Assembly: GCF_014656215.1 (NCBI RefSeq)
Contig: NZ_BNBZ01000014.1
Coordinates: 1 to 64,000 of the forward strand
DNA from: Streptomyces zaomyceticus
GTDB taxonomy: Bacteria; Actinomycetota; Actinomycetes; Streptomycetales; Streptomycetaceae
Length of the DNA stretch: 64,000 nt
Direction: 5' to 3'
Shown here: piece after piece, positions 23,499-32,453 of the stretch
Numbering within the stretch: the stretch's first letter is position 1
How the letters are laid out: each line of letters opens with the position of its first letter
The notes under the pieces: model-generated
Databases searched by the model: none
The model's input: only the letters and a program-made list of their open reading frames with translations
What the model was told of the DNA's origin: nothing
Made by a program: the position numbers and the translations under genes

Positions 23499-23837
23499 AT
23501 GACAGCAGACGACTCGTACGGGCGTCTCGACGACGACGACTACCCCGCCTACACGATGGGCCGGGCGGCCGAGATGCTCGGCACCACACAGGGCTTCCTC
23601 CGCGCCATCGGCGAAGCGCGCCTGATCACCCCGCTGCGCTCGGAGGGTGGCCACCGCCGCTACTCCCGCTACCAGTTGCGCATCGCCGCACGCGCCCGCG
23701 AACTCGTCGACCAGGGCACCCCCATCGAGGCCGCCTGCCGCATCATCGTCCTCGAGGACCAGCTCGAAGAGGCCCAGCGCATCAACGCCGAATACCGCCG
23801 CGCCGCCACGTCCGACGCGCCACCGGAATCGGCTTGA
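23499..23837 (+). CDS. MerR-family transcriptional regulator
   Basis: A 112-residue protein. After an acidic start (MTADDSYGRLDDDDYPAY) comes a MerR winged helix: TMGRAAEMLGTTQGFLRAIGEARLITPLR followed by the wing EGGHRRYSRYQLR. The C-terminal helix (LDDQL-like EDQLEEAQRINAEY) would form the dimer coiled coil. No Cys or effector domain is present, as in small BldC/HspR-like regulators. AGGTG precedes the ATG. A perfect hairpin in its leader suggests post-transcriptional control or autoregulation. Confidence 0.9.
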   Translation: MTADDSYGRLDDDDYPAYTMGRAAEMLGTTQGFLRAIGEARLITPLRSEGGHRRYSRYQLRIAARARELVDQGTPIEAACRIIVLEDQLEEAQRINAEYRRAATSDAPPESA

Positions 23838-24079
23838 GGTGAGTCCGCCCGTCGGCGGCAACGACCGAAGGGCGCAGCCGGAGGGCTTGGCGGAGGACCG
23901 CGCACGAGCGGACTCCCGCGCAAGCCCCCTCCCAGCCGACGGACAGCGGCGGATGAAACGGATCATCACCGCAGGTGAGAGGCACAGCGGGCGAGCGCCG
24001 GCCGTCGGTCGACTGCGACGGGACGGGCCGTCCCCGGTCACTCCCTGTCCCGTGAATCCCTTGCGTTACGCTCCGCGCC

Positions 24080-24589
24080 ATGAAGCTGAAGAGAGTGGCT
24101 GCGCCGGTTCTCGTCGGCGCGGGCGGCATGGCCGTCATCGCGGCAACGGGCGTGTGGGCGTTGTCGGGTGGGCTCTACGGCTGCACCGGAACCGACCAGG
24201 AACTCGCACCGGTCCTGGCGTCCCTGTCCGTCCTCGACGCGCACCCGAGCACGACACAGCCCCGGGACGATCGGTACTCCGGATGCGACGAGGACGACGG
24301 GTTCGCCTACGCCGGGCAGCACTACCGGTACACGATGCCCCGGGCCGAGGTGCTGTCCTTCTACAACCGGGCCGCCGCGGAGGACGGCTGGCGGCTCGCG
24401 AGCGCCAATCCTTCGCCGTCCCCGGCACCCGGCGGACTCGCGGTCGACACCTCGGCGCTCTGTTTCGAGAAGCCCGTCGCGGGCACGACCGCCCATCTCG
24501 CCGTGTGGTTCCCCGGCGACCTCGGCGAGAGCACCGACACCTACGGCCTGGAGGTCACGGCCAGCCACGACGGCTCCGCCTGGTGCTGA
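24080..24589 (+). CDS. Secreted or membrane-anchored hypothetical protein
   Basis: A 169-residue protein with a basic start and one hydrophobic helix (VLVGAGGMAVIAATGVWALS), then an extracellular part with five Cys (YGCTGTDQ, SGCDEDD, LCFEKP, final WC). A TACGCT -10 lies just ahead of the ATG without a Shine-Dalgarno site, so it may be leaderless. Pattern similar to small exported proteins of unknown function in Streptomyces. Confidence 0.7.
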   Translation: MKLKRVAAPVLVGAGGMAVIAATGVWALSGGLYGCTGTDQELAPVLASLSVLDAHPSTTQPRDDRYSGCDEDDGFAYAGQHYRYTMPRAEVLSFYNRAAAEDGWRLASANPSPSPAPGGLAVDTSALCFEKPVAGTTAHLAVWFPGDLGESTDTYGLEVTASHDGSAWC

Positions 24590-24699
24590 CCCGCCGACGC
24601 CAGGGCGGCGCCGCGCGGTACCGGGGCCGCCCCCCTGGGAGATCCCGGCCCTCGGAGCGGGCAGCCGACATCGGTTCGGGCTGCCCGCTCCGGGGTGCG

Positions 24700-25962
24700 T
24701 CACGCGGTGGCGACGATCTCGTTCACGATCCACGCGCCGAGTTCTTCGGTCATGGTGGTGTGGCCCTCGTTGCGGCCGGCGCACAGGAAGGCGTCGAGTT
24801 CGCTGCGGTCCGGTGTGATCGGCGCGTAGAGCGCCTTCTGGTCGTCGATGTCACCGGCGGCGACCGCGCTGACGCTGGGGATGAAGCAGGAGGTGGGGAT
24901 GCCGCCCTCGTCCACGGTGTTGCGGAGACCACGCATGAGGAGGCCCGCCAGGCCGAAGCTGCCGGGGTCGCTGCCGTCCGGCAGCGGCAGGGTGAACAGG
25001 CCGCCGGGAGCGCCGTCGATCTCGGGCAGTCCGGAGGTCCGCACCTCGGTCGGCTGGCCGCCCTTCTTCTGGAGGCGGGCGACGACCCGGTCGCCCTGGC
25101 CCTGGGTCTTGAGCCAGGTGTCCTGCAACGTCGTGCCGTCGCCCCTGACCGCGGTCACGTCGGGCTTGATGCCGTTGCCGGTGCCGGTGTCGACGCCGTT
25201 GGCGACACCGATCCTGCGCACGTTGCGCGGCCATCCCCCGAGTTCGTCGAGCTCCCTGAGGAACTCCACCCGCTCCGATGCCGGCGCCGGGGTGTCATCG
25301 GCCTTCGCGATGTACCAACGCGCCATTTGCTTCGCGGCGGGGCTGTTGAGCAGGCCGGAGAACAGGCGGATGAACTGCCCCACAATGGGGTCCTCGCCGA
25401 AGTGGTCCGTCGCGAAGTGGATGAACCCCTGGAGGGAGACGGGGAGCCATCCGCCGTGGTGCGGGGAGTCGTAGGAGAGGTGGAGGGCCGTCTCGTGGTC
25501 GGGGAGCGTGGGGTCCTGCTCCATCTTGGCCAGCGCGTAGCGGGTGACGAGGCCGCCCATGCTGAAGCCGCCCACGACCAGCTTCGAACGGCCCACCCGC
25601 TCGGCGAGGGCGCGGCGGATGCAGTCGATGGCGGTGTCGGCGTTGTCCTTGATCGACGCCGTACGGTCGTTGTAGCCGAGGATGATCACATCCCGGCCGG
25701 TCGCGTGGAGTTCGGAGATGAAGCGGAAGTCACCGTTCTCCTCCAGGCCGTTCCACAGCCGGTCGAGCTCGCTGCCCCCGCTGGAGAAGCCGTCGGAGAG
25801 GATCACGGGCCTGATGAGCTGACGACGGTTCAGCGGGCTGTAGTAGACCCACGCGGTTCCGCCGTCGAGGGGCCACTCGTCGTGCGGCTCCGGTGCGGAG
25901 GGAATCGCGGAGCGGGGCTCGGGGGAGACTCCGCCCCAGACGTCGACAACAGGGGTAGGCAT
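24700..25962 (-). CDS. Lipase-like alpha/beta-hydrolase
   Basis: A 420-residue protein from ATG 25962. The nucleophile elbow is VVGGFSMGGLVTRYA (GxSxG, about residue 135), preceded by VIILGYNDRTASIKDNADT. The catalytic His is probably in NEGHTTMTE near the C-terminus. SYDSPHHGGWLP resembles the segment after the active site in PGAP1/triacylglycerol-lipase-like enzymes. No signal peptide is seen, so the substrate may be intracellular or the export route unusual. It stands alone. Confidence 0.8.
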   Translation of the reverse strand: MPTPVVDVWGGVSPEPRSAIPSAPEPHDEWPLDGGTAWVYYSPLNRRQLIRPVILSDGFSSGGSELDRLWNGLEENGDFRFISELHATGRDVIILGYNDRTASIKDNADTAIDCIRRALAERVGRSKLVVGGFSMGGLVTRYALAKMEQDPTLPDHETALHLSYDSPHHGGWLPVSLQGFIHFATDHFGEDPIVGQFIRLFSGLLNSPAAKQMARWYIAKADDTPAPASERVEFLRELDELGGWPRNVRRIGVANGVDTGTGNGIKPDVTAVRGDGTTLQDTWLKTQGQGDRVVARLQKKGGQPTEVRTSGLPEIDGAPGGLFTLPLPDGSDPGSFGLAGLLMRGLRNTVDEGGIPTSCFIPSVSAVAAGDIDDQKALYAPITPDRSELDAFLCAGRNEGHTTMTEELGAWIVNEIVATA

Positions 25963-26317
25963 GATCGGTTGGCTCCTCGGGGGGGGTGCACGGGTTCGCC
26001 GAACGGCTGACCTCGAACGGCACCTTATGGGGCAAAACACCGTCACAGAGCGTAGTTAACAGGCGTCTTCACACGAAGGTGGTCACTGTCCTCCCGGAGG
26101 TGTAGACGCCCGCGAACACGGGCACGCGAGGCCGGTCACCGGAGGAGATCCGGGCGGCGGGCGGAGGGGAGGGCGCCGCCCGCACGGCCCCCGTGCCTCT
26201 CGGACCGTGGTCCGATGCGGAGCCTCCGGGGAGCGGGAAAGTCGGCCCCAGGGCCGATGCGGGAAGCGGACCGTGCTCCGATGCGGGAGGGGGCGTCCGG
26301 ACGGGATCGTTCACGGC
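25963..26317. promoter_or_regulatory. Divergent intergenic region with three 20-bp repeats
   Basis: About 355 bp between the lipase and a membrane-protein gene. Three related 20-mers of the form CGG(A/C)CC...(G/C)(T/G)CCGATGCGG lie at 26201-26220, 26243-26262 and 26267-26286 on the + strand, just upstream of ATG 26318. The first two contain their own palindromes. They are likely regulator binding sites. Confidence 0.55.
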
Positions 26318-27109
26318 ATGACGACGACAACGACACGGAGTACGCCCCTCGGACACCGCCCCGGCACCCCTGCCGTGGCCCGGCTGCTGCCCGTGGCATG
26401 GGACGGTGACGCGCCGTTCCCCGGGCGGTGGGTGGGTGGGGTCTCACTGGTGGCGGCACCGGTGCTGCTGGCGACCGGAGTCCTGCTGCGGCTGCCCTTT
26501 CACTTCTTCTTCCCCGAGCAGCTCGCCGCCTGCGTCGAGCACCCCGGCCTGATCGCCACCTCCTACGGTGCCTTCGCCGCGGGGACCGCCCTGCTGTGGC
26601 CCGCCCTCGTCGCGCTCGCGGCCCGGATCGGCCCCCGCAGCCCCGGACCGGCCCTGTGGGGCGGGGTCTTCGCCGTCCTCGGGCTCTTCGCCCGGACGTT
26701 CCACGCCGGTGTGGACCACCTGGCCTTCCAGCTCGCCGACCGACAGGGCGCGGCGGCGGCCACCCGGTTCGTCGGCGAGGCGTACGGCGCCTTCCACGTC
26801 TTCAGTGCCCTCAATCTCGCCGTCATGGGCGGCTGGCTTCTCCTCGCCGTCGGGGCCCTGCGGGCGCGCGTGCTGGGCCGGGTACGCGCCCTCGCCCTCG
26901 CGGCAGCCGCCGCGCTGCCGCTCGGTGTGCTCAAGGGCACCACCCCGTTGTCGGTCGTGGCCGCCGCGGGGCTCTGCCTCGCGCTCGTCCCGCTGGGCGT
27001 CACCGTGCTGCGCGACGGCCCGGCACCCCGCCGGGCCACCGCCCTGCGCTGGACCGCGGTGATCACCGCCACCGTGGTCCTCATGACCCTGATAGGACAG
27101 GTCGGTTGA
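26318..27109 (+). CDS. Polytopic membrane protein
   Basis: A 263-residue protein with about seven hydrophobic segments (for example GVSLVAAPVLLATGVLLRL, LIATSYGAFAAGTALLWPALVALAA, LALVPLGVTVL and WTAVITATVVLMTLIG). The central FHAGVDHLAFQLAD may be a loop with a metal-binding pair. No family is recognised. It ends 2 bp before the histidine kinase gene, so it is co-transcribed with that two-component pair and may be its target or its sensor partner. Confidence 0.7.
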   Translation: MTTTTTRSTPLGHRPGTPAVARLLPVAWDGDAPFPGRWVGGVSLVAAPVLLATGVLLRLPFHFFFPEQLAACVEHPGLIATSYGAFAAGTALLWPALVALAARIGPRSPGPALWGGVFAVLGLFARTFHAGVDHLAFQLADRQGAAAATRFVGEAYGAFHVFSALNLAVMGGWLLLAVGALRARVLGRVRALALAAAAALPLGVLKGTTPLSVVAAAGLCLALVPLGVTVLRDGPAPRRATALRWTAVITATVVLMTLIGQVG

Positions 27110-27111
27110 CG

Positions 27112-28320
27112 ATGTACGGTCGGGCCATGCGCCTCCCGCGGCGGCCGCGCGACGGCCATCTCCTCGCCCTGGACCTGGCCGCCGCACTCCTCGTCGTCAC
27201 CGTGTACGTCCATTTCGCGGGGCTGCCCGACAGTGCCGCCCAGCCCGCCCACACCGGTCCGGTGTGGGCGGGCGCCCTCGTGGCCGCGGCAGTGGGCCTC
27301 CCCGTCGCGGCGCGCCGCCGGTGGCCCGTACCGGCCTCGCTGACGGCTCTCGCCGGGGCCGTGGCCGCCGTCCTCCTGGACATCACCCGCGAACCGTGTC
27401 TGGCGGTCGGTCTCACCCTCTACGCGGTCGCTCTCACCGAAGTCCCGCGCCGCTCGGTGCCCGTGCTGGCCGCCGCGCTCACCGTTTCGGCGGCCGCCGT
27501 CCTCACCGGGGAGGCCGTGGTCACCCCGACCGAGACCTGGGGCGGGGCGGCCGGCATCGCCACCACCGTCTGGCTGGTCCTGGGCACCGGTTGGGCGTCG
27601 GGCTTCGCGGTCCGCGCCCGCCGGGCCCGGGAGGCGGACCGCGCCGCCCGCCGTGCGGAACGTGCCGTCGTCGACGAACGACTGCGGATCGCCCGCGAGT
27701 TGCACGACATCGTGTCGCACAGCCTCAGCCTGATCGCGGTGAAGGCGGGTGTCGCCGTGCACGTCGCCCAGCGGCGCCCCGAGGAGGCCGTGGACGCGCT
27801 GCGTGTCATCGAGCGGACCAGCCGGGCCGCCATGACCGAGATGCGCCGCACGCTCGGTGCGCTGCGCGCCGACCCCTCGGGCACCGCCGAGGCCCCGCTG
27901 GGCCCGGTACCCGGAGTCGAGGCCCTGCCGCTGCTGGCCGAGCAGGCCCGGCAGACCGGCGTGGCGGTCGAGCTGTCGGTCCGGGTCCCGGAGGGAGGCC
28001 TGGCGCCCGGAATCTCGCTGGCCGTTCACCGGATCGTCCAGGAGTCTCTCACCAACGTCGTGAAACACGCGGCGCCCGCGCGCTGCCGGGTGACGGTCGA
28101 GGCGGACCCGCGCGAAGTACGGATCGACGTCACGGACGACGGCCGCCGCGGTGGCCGCGGGCCGGTCGGCGGAAACGGCTCGGCCGGCGGGCACGGCCTG
28201 CTCGGCATGCGGGAGCGGGCGATGACGCACGGTGGGACGTTCAGCGCGGGGCCGCGCCCCGAGGGGGGCTTCGCGGTCTCGGCCCGCCTGCCCCAGGACC
28301 GTACGAGGAGGACCGAATGA
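27112..28320 (+). CDS. Sensor histidine kinase (HisKA_3/NarL type), pair 1
   Basis: A 402-residue kinase. The N-terminal 170 residues contain four or five membrane segments. A coiled linker rich in Arg/Ala leads to the dimer domain with the phospho-acceptor His in RIARELHDIVSHSLSLI (about residue 204). The ATP domain shows RIVQESLTNVVKHA (N box), DDGR, and GGHGLLGMRERA (G box). It would phosphorylate the LuxR-type regulator encoded next, whose start overlaps its stop (ATGA). The signal is unknown and is probably sensed in the membrane. Confidence 0.93.
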   Translation: MYGRAMRLPRRPRDGHLLALDLAAALLVVTVYVHFAGLPDSAAQPAHTGPVWAGALVAAAVGLPVAARRRWPVPASLTALAGAVAAVLLDITREPCLAVGLTLYAVALTEVPRRSVPVLAAALTVSAAAVLTGEAVVTPTETWGGAAGIATTVWLVLGTGWASGFAVRARRAREADRAARRAERAVVDERLRIARELHDIVSHSLSLIAVKAGVAVHVAQRRPEEAVDALRVIERTSRAAMTEMRRTLGALRADPSGTAEAPLGPVPGVEALPLLAEQARQTGVAVELSVRVPEGGLAPGISLAVHRIVQESLTNVVKHAAPARCRVTVEADPREVRIDVTDDGRRGGRGPVGGNGSAGGHGLLGMRERAMTHGGTFSAGPRPEGGFAVSARLPQDRTRRTE

Positions 28321-29009
28321 CCGGCGCCACCCGGGTACTCGTCGTCGACGACCAGGTGCTGCTGCGGGGCTCCTTCCGGATCCTCGTCGAGAACGAACCC
28401 GGTCTCACCGCTGTCGGTGAGGCGGGCGACGGGGCCGAAGCCGTCGAACTGTCCCGTCTGCACCGGCCGGACGTGGTCCTGATGGACGTCCGGATGCCGG
28501 TGATGGACGGCATCGAGGCGACCCGGCAGATCTGCGGATCTCCGGAGACCGCAGGCGTACGGGTGCTGATCCTGACCACGTTCGACCTCGACGAGTACGT
28601 CTACGCGGCCCTGCGCGCCGGTGCGGCGGGCTTCCTCCTCAAGGACGCCCCGCCGGCGGAGGTGCTGGCCGCGATCCGGGTCGTCGCGGCGGGCGACTCC
28701 CTGCTGGCTCCGTCGGTGACCCGCCGCCTCATCGAGGACTTCACCAGCAGGCCCGACCCGGCCCGGGACATCCGCCCGGCCCCGCTCACAGGGGTGACGG
28801 AGCGGGAGCGCGAGGTGCTGGAGCTGATCGCGCGGGGCCTCTCGAACGACGAGATCACAGCCCGACTGCACCTGAGCATGGGCACGGTGAAGACCCATGT
28901 CGGCCGCCTCCTGGCCAAGCTCGCCGCCCGCGACCGCGCCCAGCTGGTGATCGCCGCGTACGAGTCGGGAGTCGTCTCGCCCGCCGACCACGGCCCCGGA
29001 CCCCGCTGA
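28317..29009 (+). CDS. LuxR/NarL-type response regulator, pair 1
   Basis: A 230-residue regulator. The receiver domain has the acidic pocket VVDDQ, the phospho-Asp in VVLMDVRMPVMDG (about residue 55), switch Thr in ILTTFD and Lys in LLKDAPP. The C-terminal HTH is LTEREREVLELIARGLSNDEI ... STVKTHV-type (MGTVKTHVGRLLAKL). It is translationally coupled to the kinase. It probably activates the membrane-protein gene in the same unit or a distant target. Confidence 0.94.
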   Translation: MTGATRVLVVDDQVLLRGSFRILVENEPGLTAVGEAGDGAEAVELSRLHRPDVVLMDVRMPVMDGIEATRQICGSPETAGVRVLILTTFDLDEYVYAALRAGAAGFLLKDAPPAEVLAAIRVVAAGDSLLAPSVTRRLIEDFTSRPDPARDIRPAPLTGVTEREREVLELIARGLSNDEITARLHLSMGTVKTHVGRLLAKLAARDRAQLVIAAYESGVVSPADHGPGPR

Positions 29010-29039
29010 CGCGAAGCGGGGTGCGGCCTTCGGGGCCTT

Positions 29040-30410
29040 CTACGGCTTGATGTTCTGGTTCAGGTGGAACAGGTTCCCCGCGTCGTACGTCCGCTTCACC
29101 TCGACGAGGCGGTCGTAGTTCGTCTTGTAGTTGGCCCTGATCCGGTCCTGGTCGTCGTCGGCCATGAAGTTGATGTATCCGCCCTCCTCCGAGTGCGGGG
29201 CGGTCGCGTCGTAGTAGTCGCGCACCCACGCGATGTTGGCCTCGTTGGCCGACGGGTCGGGCCACATGCCGGCGATGACGGTGGCGAACGAGGCGTCCCG
29301 GTACGCGAAGGCCGTCGCGTCCGGTGCGACCCGGTGGCAGGCGCCGTTGATGGGGTAGATGTGGACCGTCGAGTTCACGGCCGGCAGCCGCGGCCCGTAC
29401 TCCTGGTGCGCCGCGATCGCGGCGTCGCTCAGCTCGGTCACGAAGTTGGCCTTCCAGTAGTGCTGGAGGCCGGGTGGCACCAGTGCGTCGAAGGCGCTGT
29501 TGAGCGCGGGATACGGCATGGGACCGACGTGCTCGGCGACCACCGGCGCGAAGTCGTGGAAGGCCTGGAGGGCGCGCGGCCCCTCGTCGAGCGGTCCGGC
29601 CCAGCACGCCACGATCAGCACGAAGGGGTCGCCGTGCCGGTTCTCCGGGATGAACGGGAGCGGCGGGGCCAGCTGGAAGGCCGGGAAGCCGCCGAGTTCC
29701 TCCGGCGCGTCGGCGATGTAGTCGCTGAAGGAGCGCAGTACGGTCGCGGCGTCCTCCAGTTCGAAGAGCATCGGCCCGCCGTAGATGTCCTTGACGGGGC
29801 TGAGCCGGAACTCGAGCGAGGTCACCGCGCCGAAGTTGCCGCCGCCGCCGCGGAGCGCCCAGAAGAGGTCGGCGTGCTCCTCCTCGTTCGCGACGAGCAT
29901 CCGGCCGTCCGCGGTCACCACGTCGGCGGAGATCAGGTTGTCGCAGCTCAGACCGAGCCCGCGGGCGAGATAGCCGATGCCGCCGCCGAGGGTGAGCCCG
30001 CCGACCCCCGTGGTCGAGATGATCCCCCCGGTCGTCGCCAGACCGAACGCGTGCGTCGCCGCGTTGAAGTCGCCCCAGGTCGCGCCGCCTTCGGCACGTG
30101 CCGTACGCCGCTCGGGGTCGACCCGCACGCCGCGCATCCCCGACAGATCGGCCACGACGCCGCCGTCGCAGGTGCCGAAGCCGGGCACGCTGTGCCCGCC
30201 GCCGCGCACCGCCAGGTCGAGTTCGTTCTCCCGCGCGAAGTCGACCGCGGCCATGACGTCGCCCGCGTTGACGCAGCGCACGACAGCGGCCGGCCTTCTG
30301 TCGATCATGGCGTTGTGGACCTTGCGCGCCTCGTCGTAGGCCTCGTCGTCAGGAGTGGTCACCACCCCGCGGACCCGTTCGCGCAACTGCTCGGTCGAGA
30401 GCTTGCCCAT
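29040..30410 (-). CDS. FAD-dependent oxidoreductase (berberine-bridge/BBE type)
   Basis: A 456-residue flavoenzyme. The PCMH FAD-binding domain spans about 35-205. The His that links FAD is in RGGGHSVPGFG; GGLTLGGGIGYLARGLGLSCDN follows. The Cys that gives bicovalent flavin in many BBE enzymes is not visible at its usual place (GIISTTGVGG), so the cofactor is probably bound through His alone. The BBE tail is NYDRLVEVKRTYDAGNLFHLNQNI. It oxidises sugars, alcohols or secondary-metabolite rings using O2; the substrate is unknown. It is monocistronic. Confidence 0.9.
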   Translation of the reverse strand: MGKLSTEQLRERVRGVVTTPDDEAYDEARKVHNAMIDRRPAAVVRCVNAGDVMAAVDFARENELDLAVRGGGHSVPGFGTCDGGVVADLSGMRGVRVDPERRTARAEGGATWGDFNAATHAFGLATTGGIISTTGVGGLTLGGGIGYLARGLGLSCDNLISADVVTADGRMLVANEEEHADLFWALRGGGGNFGAVTSLEFRLSPVKDIYGGPMLFELEDAATVLRSFSDYIADAPEELGGFPAFQLAPPLPFIPENRHGDPFVLIVACWAGPLDEGPRALQAFHDFAPVVAEHVGPMPYPALNSAFDALVPPGLQHYWKANFVTELSDAAIAAHQEYGPRLPAVNSTVHIYPINGACHRVAPDATAFAYRDASFATVIAGMWPDPSANEANIAWVRDYYDATAPHSEEGGYINFMADDDQDRIRANYKTNYDRLVEVKRTYDAGNLFHLNQNIKP

Positions 30411-30542
30411 AGCGATCGCTCCTCGTCACACCCCCCGTGGGATGCCACACCCGGCCACGGGACGCCGCACCCCGCGACGCGCCCCGCACTCGCCCCGCCC
30501 CTGAACTCGGCCCTCTCCACGCTACGCCGATGGCGCGAGCCC

Positions 30543-31265
30543 TCAACTCGAACCCGTGGTCCCGGGCTCACGCTTCTGGAGCAGGCCGCTGTTCATCGCC
30601 ACGACCACCGCGTGCGTACGGTCGCTGACGTCGAGTTTCGCGAAGACCCGCAGGAGGTGGGTCTTCACAGTGGCCTCTCCGATGAACAGGCGCCGGCCGA
30701 TCTCCGCGTTGGACAGGCCGTCGGCGACCGCGCCCAGCACTTCGGCCTCGCGGGCGGTGAGTGTGACGGGCACGGGGCGGCGCATCCTGGCCACGAGGCG
30801 TTGCGCGACGCGCGGGGCGAGGACGGTTTCGCCCCGGGAGGCGGAGTGGATGGCCTCGACCAGCTGGCCGCGGGTGGCGTCCTTGAGGAGATAGCCGGTC
30901 GCGCCGGCCTCGACGCCGCGCTCGATGTCCGCGTCGGTGTCGTACGTGGTGAGGATGAGGACCCGGGTCCGCGCCCCGCCGCCGACGATCTCGGTGGTGG
31001 CGCCCACTCCGTCGAGGACGGGCATCCGCAGGTCGAGGAGTGCCACGTCCGGGTCGAGCTCCTCGACGAGCCGTACGGCCTCACGGCCGTCTCCCGCCTC
31101 GCCGACGATGTCGATGGTCGGCTCGGAGCTCAGCAGCGCGACGAGTCCGGCGCGCATCACCGTGTGGTCGTCGGCCAGGACGACGCGCAGACGGCCCTCC
31201 GGTGGCGCCTGCGCGGTCGTGCCCGGGGTCGTGCTCGTCGTGGTGGTCGGGGGCTCGGTCGTCAT
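30543..31265 (-). CDS. LuxR/NarL-type response regulator, pair 2
   Basis: A 240-residue regulator with a 20-residue Thr/Pro-rich N-terminal tail. Receiver: VVLADDHTV, phospho-Asp in VALLDLRMPVLDG, ILTTYD and YLLKDATR. HTH: LTAREAEVLGAVADGLSNAEIGRRLFIGEATVKTHLLR. It lies 1 bp after the kinase gene and is the last gene of the MMPL-kinase-regulator operon. Confidence 0.94.
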   Translation of the reverse strand: MTTEPPTTTTSTTPGTTAQAPPEGRLRVVLADDHTVMRAGLVALLSSEPTIDIVGEAGDGREAVRLVEELDPDVALLDLRMPVLDGVGATTEIVGGGARTRVLILTTYDTDADIERGVEAGATGYLLKDATRGQLVEAIHSASRGETVLAPRVAQRLVARMRRPVPVTLTAREAEVLGAVADGLSNAEIGRRLFIGEATVKTHLLRVFAKLDVSDRTHAVVVAMNSGLLQKREPGTTGSS

Positions 31266-31266
31266 G

Positions 31267-32448
31267 TCACACCTGATCGTTCATGGGGATGGTGGCGAGG
31301 ATCCGGGTGCCGTCGCCGAGCGAGCTGGTGACGGTGAGATCGCCGCCGAATTCCGCGAGGCGCCGGCGCATTCCGACCAGGCCGAAGCCCTGGGACTCCT
31401 CGACCACGAACCCGCGTCCGTCGTCGGTGATCTCCAGCTCGACGCCGGCCCGGTGGCGGGCGAGGACGACGCCCACCGTGGAGGCGTCCGCGTGTTTGCG
31501 GATGTTGGCCAGGGACTCCTGTGTGCACCGCAGCAGGGCGACCCGGGTCGGCTGGTCGCAGTCGACGTCCGCCAGCTCCGCCACCACGGTGAGCCCGGTG
31601 TCCTCGGTGAACCGGTCCAGCGTGCGGCGCAGCGTCGTCGCGACCGATCCGGCGGCCACTCCGCTGCCGGGCGCCGCGCCGACGAGGACGCGGGCCTCGG
31701 CGAGATTCTCCCGGGCGGTCTGTTCGATGGACTGCAGCTGCTGGGCGCTTCTGCCGGGGTCCACCGCCAGCCCGGACCGGGCCGCCTCGGCGAGCACGAT
31801 GATGGAGGCGAAGCCCTGGGCCAGGGTGTCGTGGATCTCCCGGGCGAGGCGCTCGCGCTCCTCCGCGGCACCCTGCCGCTGGTACGCCTCGACCAGTTCC
31901 TGCTGGGCGGTTCTCAAGTCCGCTCTCAGCCGGGCCCGTTCGTCCCGCAGCGCCAGGGCCCGGGGCGTCACCACGGTGATCAGCACACCGACCGCGAACA
32001 CCGCGAGGGAGGAGAGGGCGTTGGTGGTCAGGACCTCGACGCGCCGGCCTTCCCGCAGGGTGCCGCCGACCGTGATCGCCACCGCGCCGAGGCCCGTGTA
32101 CGCGACCGCTGCTCCGAGGGCGTCCGCGAAGACGACGAACTGCGCGAGGGTCACGGTGTAGAAGACCCCGAGGCCGTCGCCGACGTAGGAGAGGCCGCCC
32201 AGTACGGCGACGAGGACGCACAGATAGCCGTACGGGCGGAGCACCGGATTGTCGGGGCGGCAGCGCACGAGCGCGTAGCAGAGGGCGAGGACGGCCACCA
32301 GCGCCGGCACCCCGTATCGGGTCCTCGTGGGGCCGTCGCCCACGACGGTGATCAGGGTGACGAGGGCGATGAGCACCCAGGACAGCCCCTCCCACCCGTG
32401 GAGTGCCCAGATCCACAACGGGTCACCGCGCCGAGGTCGTTGCAGCAT
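31267..32448 (-). CDS. Sensor histidine kinase, pair 2
   Basis: A 393-residue HisKA_3 kinase from ATG 32448. About six hydrophobic segments fill residues 15-150, then a linker (LRDERARLRADLRTAQQELVEAY). The phospho-acceptor is in RLAREIHDTLAQGFASIIVL; the N box is RCTQESLANIRKHA, with DDGRGF and GLVGMRRRL as ATP-lid boxes. The start is 5 bp after the MMPL stop and the stop is 1 bp before the regulator start, so the three form one operon. Confidence 0.93.
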   Translation of the reverse strand: MLQRPRRGDPLWIWALHGWEGLSWVLIALVTLITVVGDGPTRTRYGVPALVAVLALCYALVRCRPDNPVLRPYGYLCVLVAVLGGLSYVGDGLGVFYTVTLAQFVVFADALGAAVAYTGLGAVAITVGGTLREGRRVEVLTTNALSSLAVFAVGVLITVVTPRALALRDERARLRADLRTAQQELVEAYQRQGAAEERERLAREIHDTLAQGFASIIVLAEAARSGLAVDPGRSAQQLQSIEQTARENLAEARVLVGAAPGSGVAAGSVATTLRRTLDRFTEDTGLTVVAELADVDCDQPTRVALLRCTQESLANIRKHADASTVGVVLARHRAGVELEITDDGRGFVVEESQGFGLVGMRRRLAEFGGDLTVTSSLGDGTRILATIPMNDQV

Positions 32449-32453
32449 GATCG

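Noticed and set aside
26428..27109. Upstream extension of the histidine kinase to 26428
   Set aside because: It reads through the membrane-protein gene in a different phase; the start at 27112 gives the expected membrane helix.
29064..31331. 755-codon frame opposite the FAD oxidoreductase and response regulator
   Set aside because: Antisense shadow covering two clear genes; no domain and no ribosome-binding site.
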